Below are positions 34,517 to 42,563 of a stretch of 64,000 nucleotides of DNA, one piece after another. Under the pieces are notes generated by a model. It did not search any database and was not told the origin of the DNA. It was given only the letters and a program-made list of their open reading frames with translations. A program made the translations under genes and the position numbers. The DNA lies in the NCBI RefSeq assembly GCF_051414115.1, contig NZ_JBLKNZ010000001.1, forward strand, positions 2,170,001-2,234,000, given 5' to 3'. Numbering within the stretch: position 1 is the stretch's first letter; the number at the start of each line of letters is the position of its first letter. This DNA comes from Halovenus marina. Its GTDB lineage: Archaea; Halobacteriota; Halobacteria; Halobacteriales; Haloarculaceae.

Positions 34517-34936
34517 TCAGCCAAACAGACGTCCAAGCAGGCCAGACTGTGGCGTCTCTGACTTGTGCTCTTCCAGATAGAGATATTTTAGCAGCCGCGC
34601 GGACCGCTCGTTGAGTTCGATATCCCCACGACTCTGGTCGTAGTCGATGACACCGGCATCAGCCATCTTCGGGAGGTGACACTGGTAAAGCCCAACGTAC
34701 ACCCGCTTTCGTTGCTGTGAATTGAGCTGCGCGGGGTCGACTTCACACTCCAGACCAGCGATGTACTCTGCGACCTCGCCTAGTGTTGCCGTACCACCGT
34801 TTGCTTCGAGATACCGGAGCACTTCCTGTCGACGCTGTGCGCTGAGCAACTCGAAGACGTGAGCCTTCGAGAGGCGGTCACGGCCCGTGCTTGCGTCTGT
34901 CCGCTCGGTTTCTTGTTGCTCGATAGCTTCTGCCAT
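34517..34936 (-). CDS. DUF7344-type winged-helix regulator
   Basis: A 139-residue protein with LSKAHVFELLSAQRRQEVLRYL, TLGEVAEYIAGLE and QQRKRVYVGLYQCHLPKMADAGVIDYD, closely parallel to the protein at 8871 but without its membrane helices. It is a predicted DNA-binding regulator. Start at the ATG at 34936 matches the family's disordered acidic N-terminus. A TTAACTATA-like stretch lies about 27 nt upstream. Confidence 0.78.
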   Translation of the reverse strand: MAEAIEQQETERTDASTGRDRLSKAHVFELLSAQRRQEVLRYLEANGGTATLGEVAEYIAGLECEVDPAQLNSQQRKRVYVGLYQCHLPKMADAGVIDYDQSRGDIELNERSARLLKYLYLEEHKSETPQSGLLGRLFG

Positions 34937-35115
34937 ACCTTCCTTGACCTGCACGAAGGGTATAGTTAAGCGCAATCTACACGATCCCCCTCGCGGTTCG
35001 TCGGGAACTAGAGCGCTCCTACCGTGCGAGAAGACACTGTTTACTGAGTAGGAGTTCCTTTTCGGGATGAACGATCCTCCGCGCTTATGCCTGCGACTCG
35101 CTTCTGAGAGTACTG

Positions 35116-35724
35116 ATGGACTCGACAGACGAAGCCACGATCAATCAGTGGTGGGAGACGTACTGGGACTGTACGGAGCGGTGCGACGAGGTCAGGGTGA
35201 CAGTGTATCTCCGGTCGGTCGCACCTGCGCTCGGTATCCACTCTCAGCGCATACAGTTTCTACAGGCACTCGCAGATGCGGCAGATTCCGGTCTGTTTGA
35301 CAGCTACGACGTTGCGATCATCGGCGACGAACTCTGTGTCTGTGAGCGCTGTCGGAATCTCGCAAGCATTCAGCCCACGATCGAGACAGTACTCCGACTC
35401 ATGTCCTGGCGAGACGGCGGGATCCGGTCGAGCGGGTTCGTTCGCTGTGAGTCCTCGTCGACGCTCGCTGGCGAATCACACGTGACGGTCACGCCGCCGG
35501 AACTGACTGCTGGCGTCTATGCTGACGACACGCTGATCGGGGTCTTTCCCTGCAGAGCGGACGAGCGAACCTACAGTCCGGCCGCGTTTCTGGGTCAGTT
35601 GCTCCGGGAGGGAAGCAGTATGAACGAGCGCGAGGGTGAGCAAAGCGTACATACAGCGGTGGCTGGAAGCGATAGGCCTGAGGAAGACATTCGGCCCGAG
35701 ACAGATATCGCTCGGCTGTTCTAG
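35116..35724 (+). CDS. Conserved haloarchaeal protein with a CxxC pair
   Basis: A 202-residue acidic protein with VTVYLRSVAPALGIHSQRIQFLQAL, then DSYDVAIIGDELCVCERC (a CVCERC cysteine cluster near 75-80), and ESHVTVTPPELTAGVYADDTLIGVFPC. This belongs to a haloarchaeal family usually described only as a HTH-domain or hypothetical protein. The paired Cys may bind a metal. A regulatory role is likely from the neighbouring HalOD1 and DUF7344 genes, but not shown. Confidence 0.6.
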   Translation: MDSTDEATINQWWETYWDCTERCDEVRVTVYLRSVAPALGIHSQRIQFLQALADAADSGLFDSYDVAIIGDELCVCERCRNLASIQPTIETVLRLMSWRDGGIRSSGFVRCESSSTLAGESHVTVTPPELTAGVYADDTLIGVFPCRADERTYSPAAFLGQLLREGSSMNEREGEQSVHTAVAGSDRPEEDIRPETDIARLF

Positions 35725-35759
35725 CTCCGAATCGTCCAAACGTCGCAGGGAGGAGATGA

Positions 35760-36218
35760 CTAGGACTCTGGTTGGGCGCGTTGCTGGACGAGTGCGATCC
35801 GCAGATACGGGCCAGCAAGTTCGAGCTTCTCTGTGGGGCTGACCAGCTGCCGCTCCATGTTGTAGCTGACGTACCCGTCTTCGACGAGCGCCGGAAGCAA
35901 GGTGTGTGTGAGCTTTGCGGTGACGCGGTGTCGAAATGCCTCGTCCGATTGGGGCGTCTGTGTGCGTCGCATCACGTAATCGACGAGTTCCGTCATCCGA
36001 ACGTACCCCTCCGAGCGGAGCAGATACGTCAGCACGTATCGCTTCCCGGGGTCGGACAGCGTCTCGAAGAGTTCGTCGAACGTCTTTCGAGTCATCGCTG
36101 TGTCCGGGTCCCACGACTCGTCGAGCAGTACCTCGACCGCGATGTGTTCGGATTCGCTCATCAGCGCGCCCAACTCGGGTTGGGTGTTCTCGTCCGTCCC
36201 GGTCTCGCCTTCGTTCAT
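35760..36218 (-). CDS. Winged-helix regulator, DUF7344-like
   Basis: A 152-residue protein with FDELFETLSDPGKRYVLTYLL, MTELVDYVMRR, HRVTAKLTHTLLPALVEDGYVSYN and a final helical tail. The sequence LSDPxKRYVLxYLL is the usual start of the haloarchaeal winged-helix fold, and the TLLPALVEDGYVSY stretch is its recognition and wing region. Start at the ATG at 36218; the longer frame upstream has no such features. A CATAACAA motif lies about 118 nt upstream. Confidence 0.75.
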   Translation of the reverse strand: MNEGETGTDENTQPELGALMSESEHIAVEVLLDESWDPDTAMTRKTFDELFETLSDPGKRYVLTYLLRSEGYVRMTELVDYVMRRTQTPQSDEAFRHRVTAKLTHTLLPALVEDGYVSYNMERQLVSPTEKLELAGPYLRIALVQQRAQPES

Positions 36219-36336
36219 CGCGCGACCCTCCCCATATCTGTCGATTGCGGTCGAATCAAACCCCGGACACGATGAGTCAGGTGTCGGCGGTGGAGTCGAT
36301 ACACTGGCACGAGTCGCAGTTTTGGAGACATACCTA

Positions 36337-36344
36337 TTGTTATG
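36337..36344 (-). promoter_or_regulatory. CATAACAA motif upstream of the winged-helix regulator
   Basis: Minus-strand CATAACAA, about 118 nt before the chosen start at 36218. It is the right-most copy of the motif I found. Confidence 0.35.
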
Positions 36345-36415
36345 CAGTGCTTGCCACATTCCGACTCCAGATGCAACTGCAGGATTCAAGCAATTGAGAG
36401 CAGTCAGCCAGCAGA

Positions 36416-37735
36416 TCAGCGTTCGGCCGGGCCGAGATAGCCCCAGGATTGTAATCTATCGCCGTCCCCGGCGATCCATCGCTCACCGATATCGTCGCGA
36501 TAGTAGCAGTTCGGAATGACGATGGTGTCGACGCGCTCGTAGGCCTGCTCGCGTGCGTCCTGCATCGTCTCGCCTTTGCCGGTGACGACTAGCGGCATCC
36601 CGTTTTCGCCAGCGACGCGCCACTGGCCGTCAACGTGTTTCGCGTCCTCGATGTGGATCCCATCTCGGCTGTCGGTCTCGAACACGACGGCGGCGTTCCG
36701 GGAGTTCTCGTCGTACGCTTTCTCGTCGTCGAACGGGAACGGCGGAAGGACGATTCGAACAGCGATCTGGTAGCCGCGGTGTACCGTCAGGTCGGGATCG
36801 GCCCCGTGCGCGAGGTCGAAGAAGAACTGGCCAGTCGGTGACTCGAAGGATTCCTCCTGAAGTGCGATCGTCGGATAGCCGAACCGCGGCGTGAACTCTA
36901 ACGGGTAGATCCCAGTCTCGTTCACGATACAGTTCAGGTCGATGCTCCCGACGTACCCCTCCGCTGCGAGCCAGTCTTCGAGTTTGCCAAGGGTCTCCTC
37001 GAACAGTTTGTTCCGGCCGGCCCAGAACATCGATGTGCCCATCTCACCCGTCGACGGGCCGATGTTGCCGGGGAACAGTTTCTTGTGCTCGAAGTTGAAG
37101 TTAACCTGATCGATGAACTGCTCGCCGTCGAAGAAGCCACAGATTGCGACTTCGACCCCCTCGACTTTCCGCTGTAGCTGGAAGCCCTTCATGCGATGTC
37201 CCCACGCTTTCTTGTAGGCTTTCAGGACATCGATCACGTCGCTCCCATCGTCCTCGTTGCCGACGTACAGCAGTCGCTTGACGTTCTGGACCTCTCCAAG
37301 TGGCTTGATGACGTAGGGATTCGGGTGCTCCTGAACGTGTGTGATCCCGGCGTCGAAGTCGTGGAAGACGTGATGCTCGACCGTGTTGACGCCGTGTGCT
37401 TCGAGAATCTCCATCGCGTATCCCCGGTCTTCTTCGAGGTGATCGGTGTTCGGCGTGCCACCGACGACGGCGTGGCCCTGCTCGCGGAGTTCCTGCGCGA
37501 GTTCGCCGGTGCCGATATCGGACCCGACCCAGATATCGTCGAAAATGATGACATCGGCCCACTCGACGTCTGCCTTCCAGTCGTCAGTCTTGGGAACGAA
37601 GCCATCACCGATCTCCTGATCGCTTTCGGCTTCGATGTAGTATTTCACGTCGTGGCCTTCGCTGTGGACGTGCCACGCGAGGTCGGTAATCAGTGCGGCG
37701 TCGGCGGAGATGAACAGGAAGTGTCTGGATCCCAT
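36416..37735 (-). CDS. PurD-like ATP-grasp ligase (phosphoribosylamine-glycine ligase family)
   Basis: A 439-residue protein. It has an N-terminal Rossmann-like domain (FLFISADAALITDLAWHV), then an ATP-grasp fold with PYVIKPLGEVQNVKRLLYVG, LQRKVEGVEVAICGFFDG and the metal-binding IDLNCIVNETGIYPLEFTPRFGYP. A C-terminal domain ends with VDTIVIPNCYYRDDIG. The overall plan matches GARS/PurD, which makes glycinamide ribonucleotide in purine synthesis. However, the N-terminal GSGGREHA motif of true PurD is absent, so this may be a PurD paralogue with another substrate. Confidence 0.7.
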   Translation of the reverse strand: MGSRHFLFISADAALITDLAWHVHSEGHDVKYYIEAESDQEIGDGFVPKTDDWKADVEWADVIIFDDIWVGSDIGTGELAQELREQGHAVVGGTPNTDHLEEDRGYAMEILEAHGVNTVEHHVFHDFDAGITHVQEHPNPYVIKPLGEVQNVKRLLYVGNEDDGSDVIDVLKAYKKAWGHRMKGFQLQRKVEGVEVAICGFFDGEQFIDQVNFNFEHKKLFPGNIGPSTGEMGTSMFWAGRNKLFEETLGKLEDWLAAEGYVGSIDLNCIVNETGIYPLEFTPRFGYPTIALQEESFESPTGQFFFDLAHGADPDLTVHRGYQIAVRIVLPPFPFDDEKAYDENSRNAAVVFETDSRDGIHIEDAKHVDGQWRVAGENGMPLVVTGKGETMQDAREQAYERVDTIVIPNCYYRDDIGERWIAGDGDRLQSWGYLGPAER

Positions 37736-37743
37736 AGTGTAGT

Positions 37744-38007
37744 ATGTACGTTTGGGTCTGTAGTTTCTCCGCCGGTCACCTCGTAACTACCGGTCCCAAA
37801 GGAAAGAAATCACGAATTCGGAAACTACGATTTCCAAAATCAGAAGTTCTACTTGGTCGGGGTCAGAAGGGCCAAGACGGGGAAACGCAGTACATCCTGT
37901 TCAGTCGCTCCGGGTACACTGACGATCTGCAAACTGTCGCTGACACGCGTGATGACGTTCAGCTCTTCGAGTTGTCTGACCTGATGACTACTGGGACGAA
38001 CACGTAG
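37744..38007 (+). pseudogene. Remnant of an archaeal AAA+ ATPase with DUF234-type C-terminus
   Basis: An 87-codon frame. Residues about 45-80 read QYILFSRSGYTDDL and DVQLFELSDL, which is how the nuclease-like C-terminal domain of the archaeal ATPase/DUF234 family ends. The ATPase part with Walker motifs is missing and the first ~20 residues are unrelated. It lies 8 bp from the PurD-like start on the other strand, so this is most likely a 3' fragment left after deletion. Confidence 0.55.
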
Positions 38008-38035
38008 CAGAGAGTGACACGTGTCGGGACGGACG

Positions 38036-39661
38036 CTACGCTGACAGATCCGGGATGGTCATGCGAACCACCGTGCCGTCCTGCGTGTCGAAGGAGAGAT
38101 TCCCGTTGAGTTTGGTGATCCCCCACCGGAGTTGCCAGAGACCGAGCCCGGTACCGTGCTGGAGGGGTGTCTCGCTCTCGGCATCGATCGATGCGAGTTC
38201 TGACTCGGGAATGCCGGGGCCGTCGTCTTCGACGACGATGCGATAGCCGTCGGGGATCTGTTCGACAGTTACAGTCACCGACTCCTCGGCGTACTCGACC
38301 GCGTTCCGTATCGCGCTCGACAGCGCCGAGCGCAGCGCCTCCCAGTCGGTGACGAGTGGCGCGGACTCGGGAATATCGAGCGTGATGTCGACGTCACCGT
38401 CGGTTTCGGTGAGATCGGAAACGAGTTCGGAGAGATCGTTTCGTGATTCCCGGGTCGGGTGCGAGACGAGCTGGTCAGTCGAGCGCGCCTTGGCACTGAG
38501 CGTTGCCAGTTCGTCCGCCGAGTCGAGGATCGCTCCGGTGTGTTCGCTGTCAGACTCGGCTGCGACCGCCTCCGCGTTGCTCTTGATGACGTCAACCTTG
38601 TTGCGGAGGTTGTGTCTGAGTACGCGATTCAGGACTTCGAGACGCTGTTTGCGAAGTTCCCGTTCGGTCACGTCGCGCAGACTGACCAGCGATCCGAGCG
38701 GACGACCGTGCTGGTCGGTGAACGTGGTGATCTGTGGATCGAATTTCCGCATCCCGGCGACGGTCTCAAGTTCGACGGTCTCGGTCGACTGTAAGTCGTC
38801 GACAGAGACCGACACGAGCGAGTCGAACGGGTCACCCAGCGGGTCTGACGGGGAGGCGTCGAGCGTCTCCACGGCTGTCTCGTTGATCTTGATGATCCTG
38901 CCGTCCGTATCGACGACGAACACCAGGTCGTCAGTCTCGCGTGGGATGGCCCGTTCACCGAGCGCGCCCGCGGCGGGGGTCGACTCGAACATGTCGTGGC
39001 GAAACACCGCCAGCAGGAGCGTGACCGCTGGGGTGACGAATGCCAGCGAGTACACCGCGAACACCGTGGAATCGCTCACTTCGCCCGCCAGTATCGAAAT
39101 CGAGTTGATGATGATGAGCGGACTGGACCCGGCGAGCGTCAGGCTCACCCCCTGAAACAGCGACAGATGGCCGTACTTCTGGGTCGTTCGCAAGAGGAGA
39201 TAACAGCCAATCGCGACGAGCGCCAGCACGTACAGGAGTCCAATCGTCCCAAGAACCTGTGTGAGGACCGTTTGTCCCTGCCCAGTGGACGATTGGAAAA
39301 CGAGCAGGACGACGATACCCACCACGGGAAAGGAGACGAGCGCAATCGTTCGGAGGCGGAACCGGGTGTATCGTCCGGTGTACTGCAACGCAAACAGAAT
39401 CCACGGTACGACTGCGAGCACCCACAGCATGAGCGACACCTCCAACCACAGTGTGACACCAGTGTCGGGAATCTCCGTCCCGCCAGCGAGAGCGAGGACG
39501 CTTCCCCCGACCGCGCCAATCCCCAGGAAGAGGGCCGCGACTGCAAAGGGGGTCACGCCCGGTTCGTCCCACCGCCGATAGCAGTAGATGCCGAGCCAGC
39601 ACAGCACGACACCGGAGAGGATCGCAACGGCGAACCACCCATCTCCGAGCGAGAGGGCCAT
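38036..39661 (-). CDS. Membrane sensor histidine kinase with 7TM sensor and PAS domain
   Basis: A 541-residue protein. Seven hydrophobic helices fill residues 1-220 (the histidine-kinase N-terminal 7TM type). A PAS domain follows (DLVFVVDTDGRIIKINETAVETL and REVTERE-like end). The phosphoacceptor helix is VLNRVLRHNLRNKVDVIKSN, with His near 345, then the ATPase domain with NAVEYAEESV (N box), EDDGPGIPESE (G1) and GTGLGLW (G2). Typical haloarchaeal kinase; the cognate regulator is not adjacent. Start at ATG 39661 places the first helix at the N-terminus. Confidence 0.87.
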   Translation of the reverse strand: MALSLGDGWFAVAILSGVVLCWLGIYCYRRWDEPGVTPFAVAALFLGIGAVGGSVLALAGGTEIPDTGVTLWLEVSLMLWVLAVVPWILFALQYTGRYTRFRLRTIALVSFPVVGIVVLLVFQSSTGQGQTVLTQVLGTIGLLYVLALVAIGCYLLLRTTQKYGHLSLFQGVSLTLAGSSPLIIINSISILAGEVSDSTVFAVYSLAFVTPAVTLLLAVFRHDMFESTPAAGALGERAIPRETDDLVFVVDTDGRIIKINETAVETLDASPSDPLGDPFDSLVSVSVDDLQSTETVELETVAGMRKFDPQITTFTDQHGRPLGSLVSLRDVTERELRKQRLEVLNRVLRHNLRNKVDVIKSNAEAVAAESDSEHTGAILDSADELATLSAKARSTDQLVSHPTRESRNDLSELVSDLTETDGDVDITLDIPESAPLVTDWEALRSALSSAIRNAVEYAEESVTVTVEQIPDGYRIVVEDDGPGIPESELASIDAESETPLQHGTGLGLWQLRWGITKLNGNLSFDTQDGTVVRMTIPDLSA

Positions 39662-39750
39662 ACCACTAGATTCAGATCGACTCAAAAAAAGTGCACGCCT
39701 TCCACCTCGGTGGCTGTGAAGTGACCGTTCACGTCACTCACGGAGCAGTC

Positions 39751-39792
39751 TGTATTGCTAGATTGTTTGCTAGTTCTCGTCTGTATAGCTAG
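39751..39792 (+). promoter_or_regulatory. Three iterated TGTATWGCTAG-type sites upstream of the RND transporter
   Basis: TGTATTGCTAG at 39751-39761, TTGTTTGCTAG at 39763-39773 and TGTATAGCTAG at 39782-39792. The outer two start 31 bp apart, about three helical turns. The same motif occurs before a winged-helix regulator (46045) and a histidine kinase (45922), so it is a candidate shared operator. Confidence 0.5.
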
Positions 39793-39910
39793 CACAACAA
39801 GCCAGGGGCGACTCGACTGTGCCAGTAGATATGGTCGCTGTCACACACAGGGCCGGTTCGAAACGGCATCGAATCAGCGGGACAGTACACACAGTCGCGG
39901 AGGGAGACAG

Positions 39911-42451
39911 ATGCAACTGATGCGAAATGCAACCGAGCGGTTCGGACAGTTCGTGACGAACCACAACCGAATCGTCATCCTCCTGTTGCTCGTCCTGACT
40001 GCGGGTGTCGCCATGGGCATCACCCAGGATCAGGGCGGGTCCGACCAGTCGATCGACGAGGGCGCGCTCGGTGATTCGGACGTCATGCAGGCGGCCGAAT
40101 ACATCGAGGAGCGCTACGGCGGCGAGGGGTCTGACGACAGCACACGCGCAGACGTGTATCTGATCGCAGAAGACGGCTCAGCGTTGTCTCGGGACAGCCT
40201 CCTCACGGCGCTGTCCTACCAGATGGACGCCGTCGAGAATCCGGCAGTCAGTGATGCGCTCGCCACCGACGGCGTCCGCGGCGTGCCAAATATCGTCGGG
40301 CAGGCACTCGCTGACGAGTCGGATGCGAGCCTGCAGGCACAATATGAGGCAATCGACAGTGCGAGCGATGCAGAACTCGAGTCGGCGGTCACGACCGCCT
40401 TCGCGAGCGGCGAGGAGACTGCCTTCTATCTCCCGACGACCTACGAGACGGGTAGCACCCAAAGCGACGCGATTCGACTGACGTTCACCTTTGCGAGTGA
40501 GACGGCACCGACCGACGCCCAGCAGGCGCTGGCCGACGCGGCAGACGAGTACAATTCGGCGGCGATATTCGTCGACGGCGCGCCCGCGTACGCGGACCTG
40601 AACCAGGAGTTTCTCTCCGACGCAGCGTGGCTGGTCATCCCGGCAATCCTGCTCGTCTTGCTCGTCATCCTCGGGTTCGCCTACCGAGACGTGACCGACG
40701 TGATGCTCGGGTTCACCGGAACGGTCATCTCGCTCATCTGGGCCACCGGCCTCATGGGCTGGATGGGCCTGCTCAATCAACAGACTGCGCTCATCGCACC
40801 CGTGCTCGTGGCGGCACTGAGCATCGACTTCGGCTTTCACGTGTTCATGCGCTACCGGGAGTACCGCGGCCCCGAAGAGGGGATCCGCGCCGCGCTCGGT
40901 CGGGCGACTACGGCCGTCACCGTCGCGTTCCTGCTCGTGACGGTGACTGCAGCCATCGGCTTCCTCTCGAATCAGTTCAGTCCGGTGGGAATGATTCGCG
41001 AGCTTGGGCTCGCTATCACGCTCGGCGTGGTCGCCGCGCTCGTCATCTTCACCACGCTGGTTCCCGCGCTGAAGGTGAGTGTTGACGGTCTCTGGGAACG
41101 ATTCGGCTTCGACCGCCGCAAGACCGCACTCGGCAAGGGCCGCTATCTCAGTCGCGTGCTCGGAAGCGGCGTGACCGCAGCACGGCGCGGCGCAGCACTG
41201 GTTATCGTCGTGGCCCTGATCGGCGGCCTCGTCGGCGGACTGGCCTTCACCGAACTCGACCGCGAGGCGTGGCAGAGCGGCGATTTCCACGAGGATCCGG
41301 GCTGGCAGAGTGACCTGCCCGAACCGCTTGCCTACGACGCCCACGAGTCTGACGTCGCACAGAACATGGGCTACGTCCGGTCGCACTTCCAGAGCGATCA
41401 GGAAGGGTTCACCGACGGCGGCAGCGGGTTCACGACGATGCTCGTTCGCGGTGGGGGGAGCGTGGCGACCCCCGAAGCGATGGAGACAGTCGCCGCCGGA
41501 CACCGCGCCGCCGCCGAAGCTGACGGCGATATCGTCATCAAGCAAAACGGCGACGTGCAGGTGTTGTCGGTGCTGTCGGTGATGCAGCGAGTCGCCGCCA
41601 CGAACGAGGACTTCGCAGCCACGCTCGCAGACGCGGACACGGACAGCGATGGCGTCCCGGACAGGAACGTCGAATCGCTGTTCGACGAGTTGTTCGCCAC
41701 CGCACCCGAGCAGGCGGCGCAGGTGCTCGAACGGACCGACGGCACCTACGGGTCGACGCTGGTTTTCGTTCCCGCACAGCAGTCGTTTGGCTCCGAGCGC
41801 GCGGCGGTGATGAACGGTATCGCCGACGAGATGACGACCGAGTCAGACTACGCCGTCACTGCGGTCGGAACCGGGACGATAAACGACGCCGAGATTGCCG
41901 AGATAGCCGAGGGCATCGTGGTCACGTCGCTGCTCGCGATGCTCGGCGTGCTGGTGACACTCGCCGCCATCTACCGATTCGTCCACGGGAGTCTCTCGCT
42001 CGGCGTCGTGACGGTGGTCCCCATCGGACTGGCGCTCGGCATCGTCTTCGGGGTGATGTATCTGCTCGGACAACCGCTGACGCTGCTGACGGCGCTGCTG
42101 GTGAGCATCACCATCGGACTGGGCATCGACTACAACATCCACGTCAGCGACCGCTTCGCACAGGAACTCGAAGGCGGCCGGGACGTCGAGGCGGCACTCC
42201 GGGAGGCAGTCACCGGAACTGGTGGCGCGCTGCTCGGGAGTGCTGTCACCTCCGGCAGCGCGTTCTCGCTACTGATGATCATCCCGCATCCGCAGTTCAA
42301 CTCCTTCGGGTTGATCGTCGCGCTCGCGCTCAGCGTCTCCTTCCTCCTGAGCGTGTTCGTCCTGCCGAGCGTCCTCTGGCTGTGGGCACACCACGGCGGC
42401 GTGTCGCTCGCGGGAGCGAAATCCAAGAGTGCTGCCACTGCCGACGACTGA
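39911..42451 (+). CDS. RND superfamily (MMPL-type) exporter
   Basis: An 846-residue protein built as two similar halves. Each half has one helix, a large outer loop, then a block of five helices. The blocks include LAYRDVTDVMLGFTGTVISLIWATGL-like and LIAPVLVAALSIDFGFHVFMRYREY in half one, and VSITIGLGIDYNIHVSDRFAQEL in half two, the conserved D-x-x-x-H core of this superfamily. Such proteins export lipids or hydrophobic compounds using the ion gradient. The ATG at 39911 starts the first helix correctly. The TGA stop coincides with the first base of a REP-like element. Confidence 0.9.
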   Translation: MQLMRNATERFGQFVTNHNRIVILLLLVLTAGVAMGITQDQGGSDQSIDEGALGDSDVMQAAEYIEERYGGEGSDDSTRADVYLIAEDGSALSRDSLLTALSYQMDAVENPAVSDALATDGVRGVPNIVGQALADESDASLQAQYEAIDSASDAELESAVTTAFASGEETAFYLPTTYETGSTQSDAIRLTFTFASETAPTDAQQALADAADEYNSAAIFVDGAPAYADLNQEFLSDAAWLVIPAILLVLLVILGFAYRDVTDVMLGFTGTVISLIWATGLMGWMGLLNQQTALIAPVLVAALSIDFGFHVFMRYREYRGPEEGIRAALGRATTAVTVAFLLVTVTAAIGFLSNQFSPVGMIRELGLAITLGVVAALVIFTTLVPALKVSVDGLWERFGFDRRKTALGKGRYLSRVLGSGVTAARRGAALVIVVALIGGLVGGLAFTELDREAWQSGDFHEDPGWQSDLPEPLAYDAHESDVAQNMGYVRSHFQSDQEGFTDGGSGFTTMLVRGGGSVATPEAMETVAAGHRAAAEADGDIVIKQNGDVQVLSVLSVMQRVAATNEDFAATLADADTDSDGVPDRNVESLFDELFATAPEQAAQVLERTDGTYGSTLVFVPAQQSFGSERAAVMNGIADEMTTESDYAVTAVGTGTINDAEIAEIAEGIVVTSLLAMLGVLVTLAAIYRFVHGSLSLGVVTVVPIGLALGIVFGVMYLLGQPLTLLTALLVSITIGLGIDYNIHVSDRFAQELEGGRDVEAALREAVTGTGGALLGSAVTSGSAFSLLMIIPHPQFNSFGLIVALALSVSFLLSVFVLPSVLWLWAHHGGVSLAGAKSKSAATADD

Positions 42452-42526
42452 TACTGTCGGCTGTCCCATCTCGAAAATACTTCGCCACCCGGGTGGCGAA
42501 TATGTTTACGTACGTACAGCCGACGA
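42451..42526. repeat. Palindromic REP-like element, CTGTCGG subfamily, right end decayed
   Basis: The left arm ATACTGTCGGCTGT starts on the last base of the RND transporter stop codon. The inner stem TTCGCCACCC/GGGTGGCGAA is perfect. The right arm begins ACAGCCGAC but then diverges. Forward orientation relative to the gene. Confidence 0.88.
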
Positions 42527-42563
42527 CTGACAGATATTTCCCCTCCCCACCACTACGCAACCC

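Noticed and set aside
40178..41545. Open frame of 455 codons antisense to the RND transporter
   Set aside because: Same artefact: His/Arg/Glu-rich composition and no family motif, lying fully inside a well-supported transporter gene.
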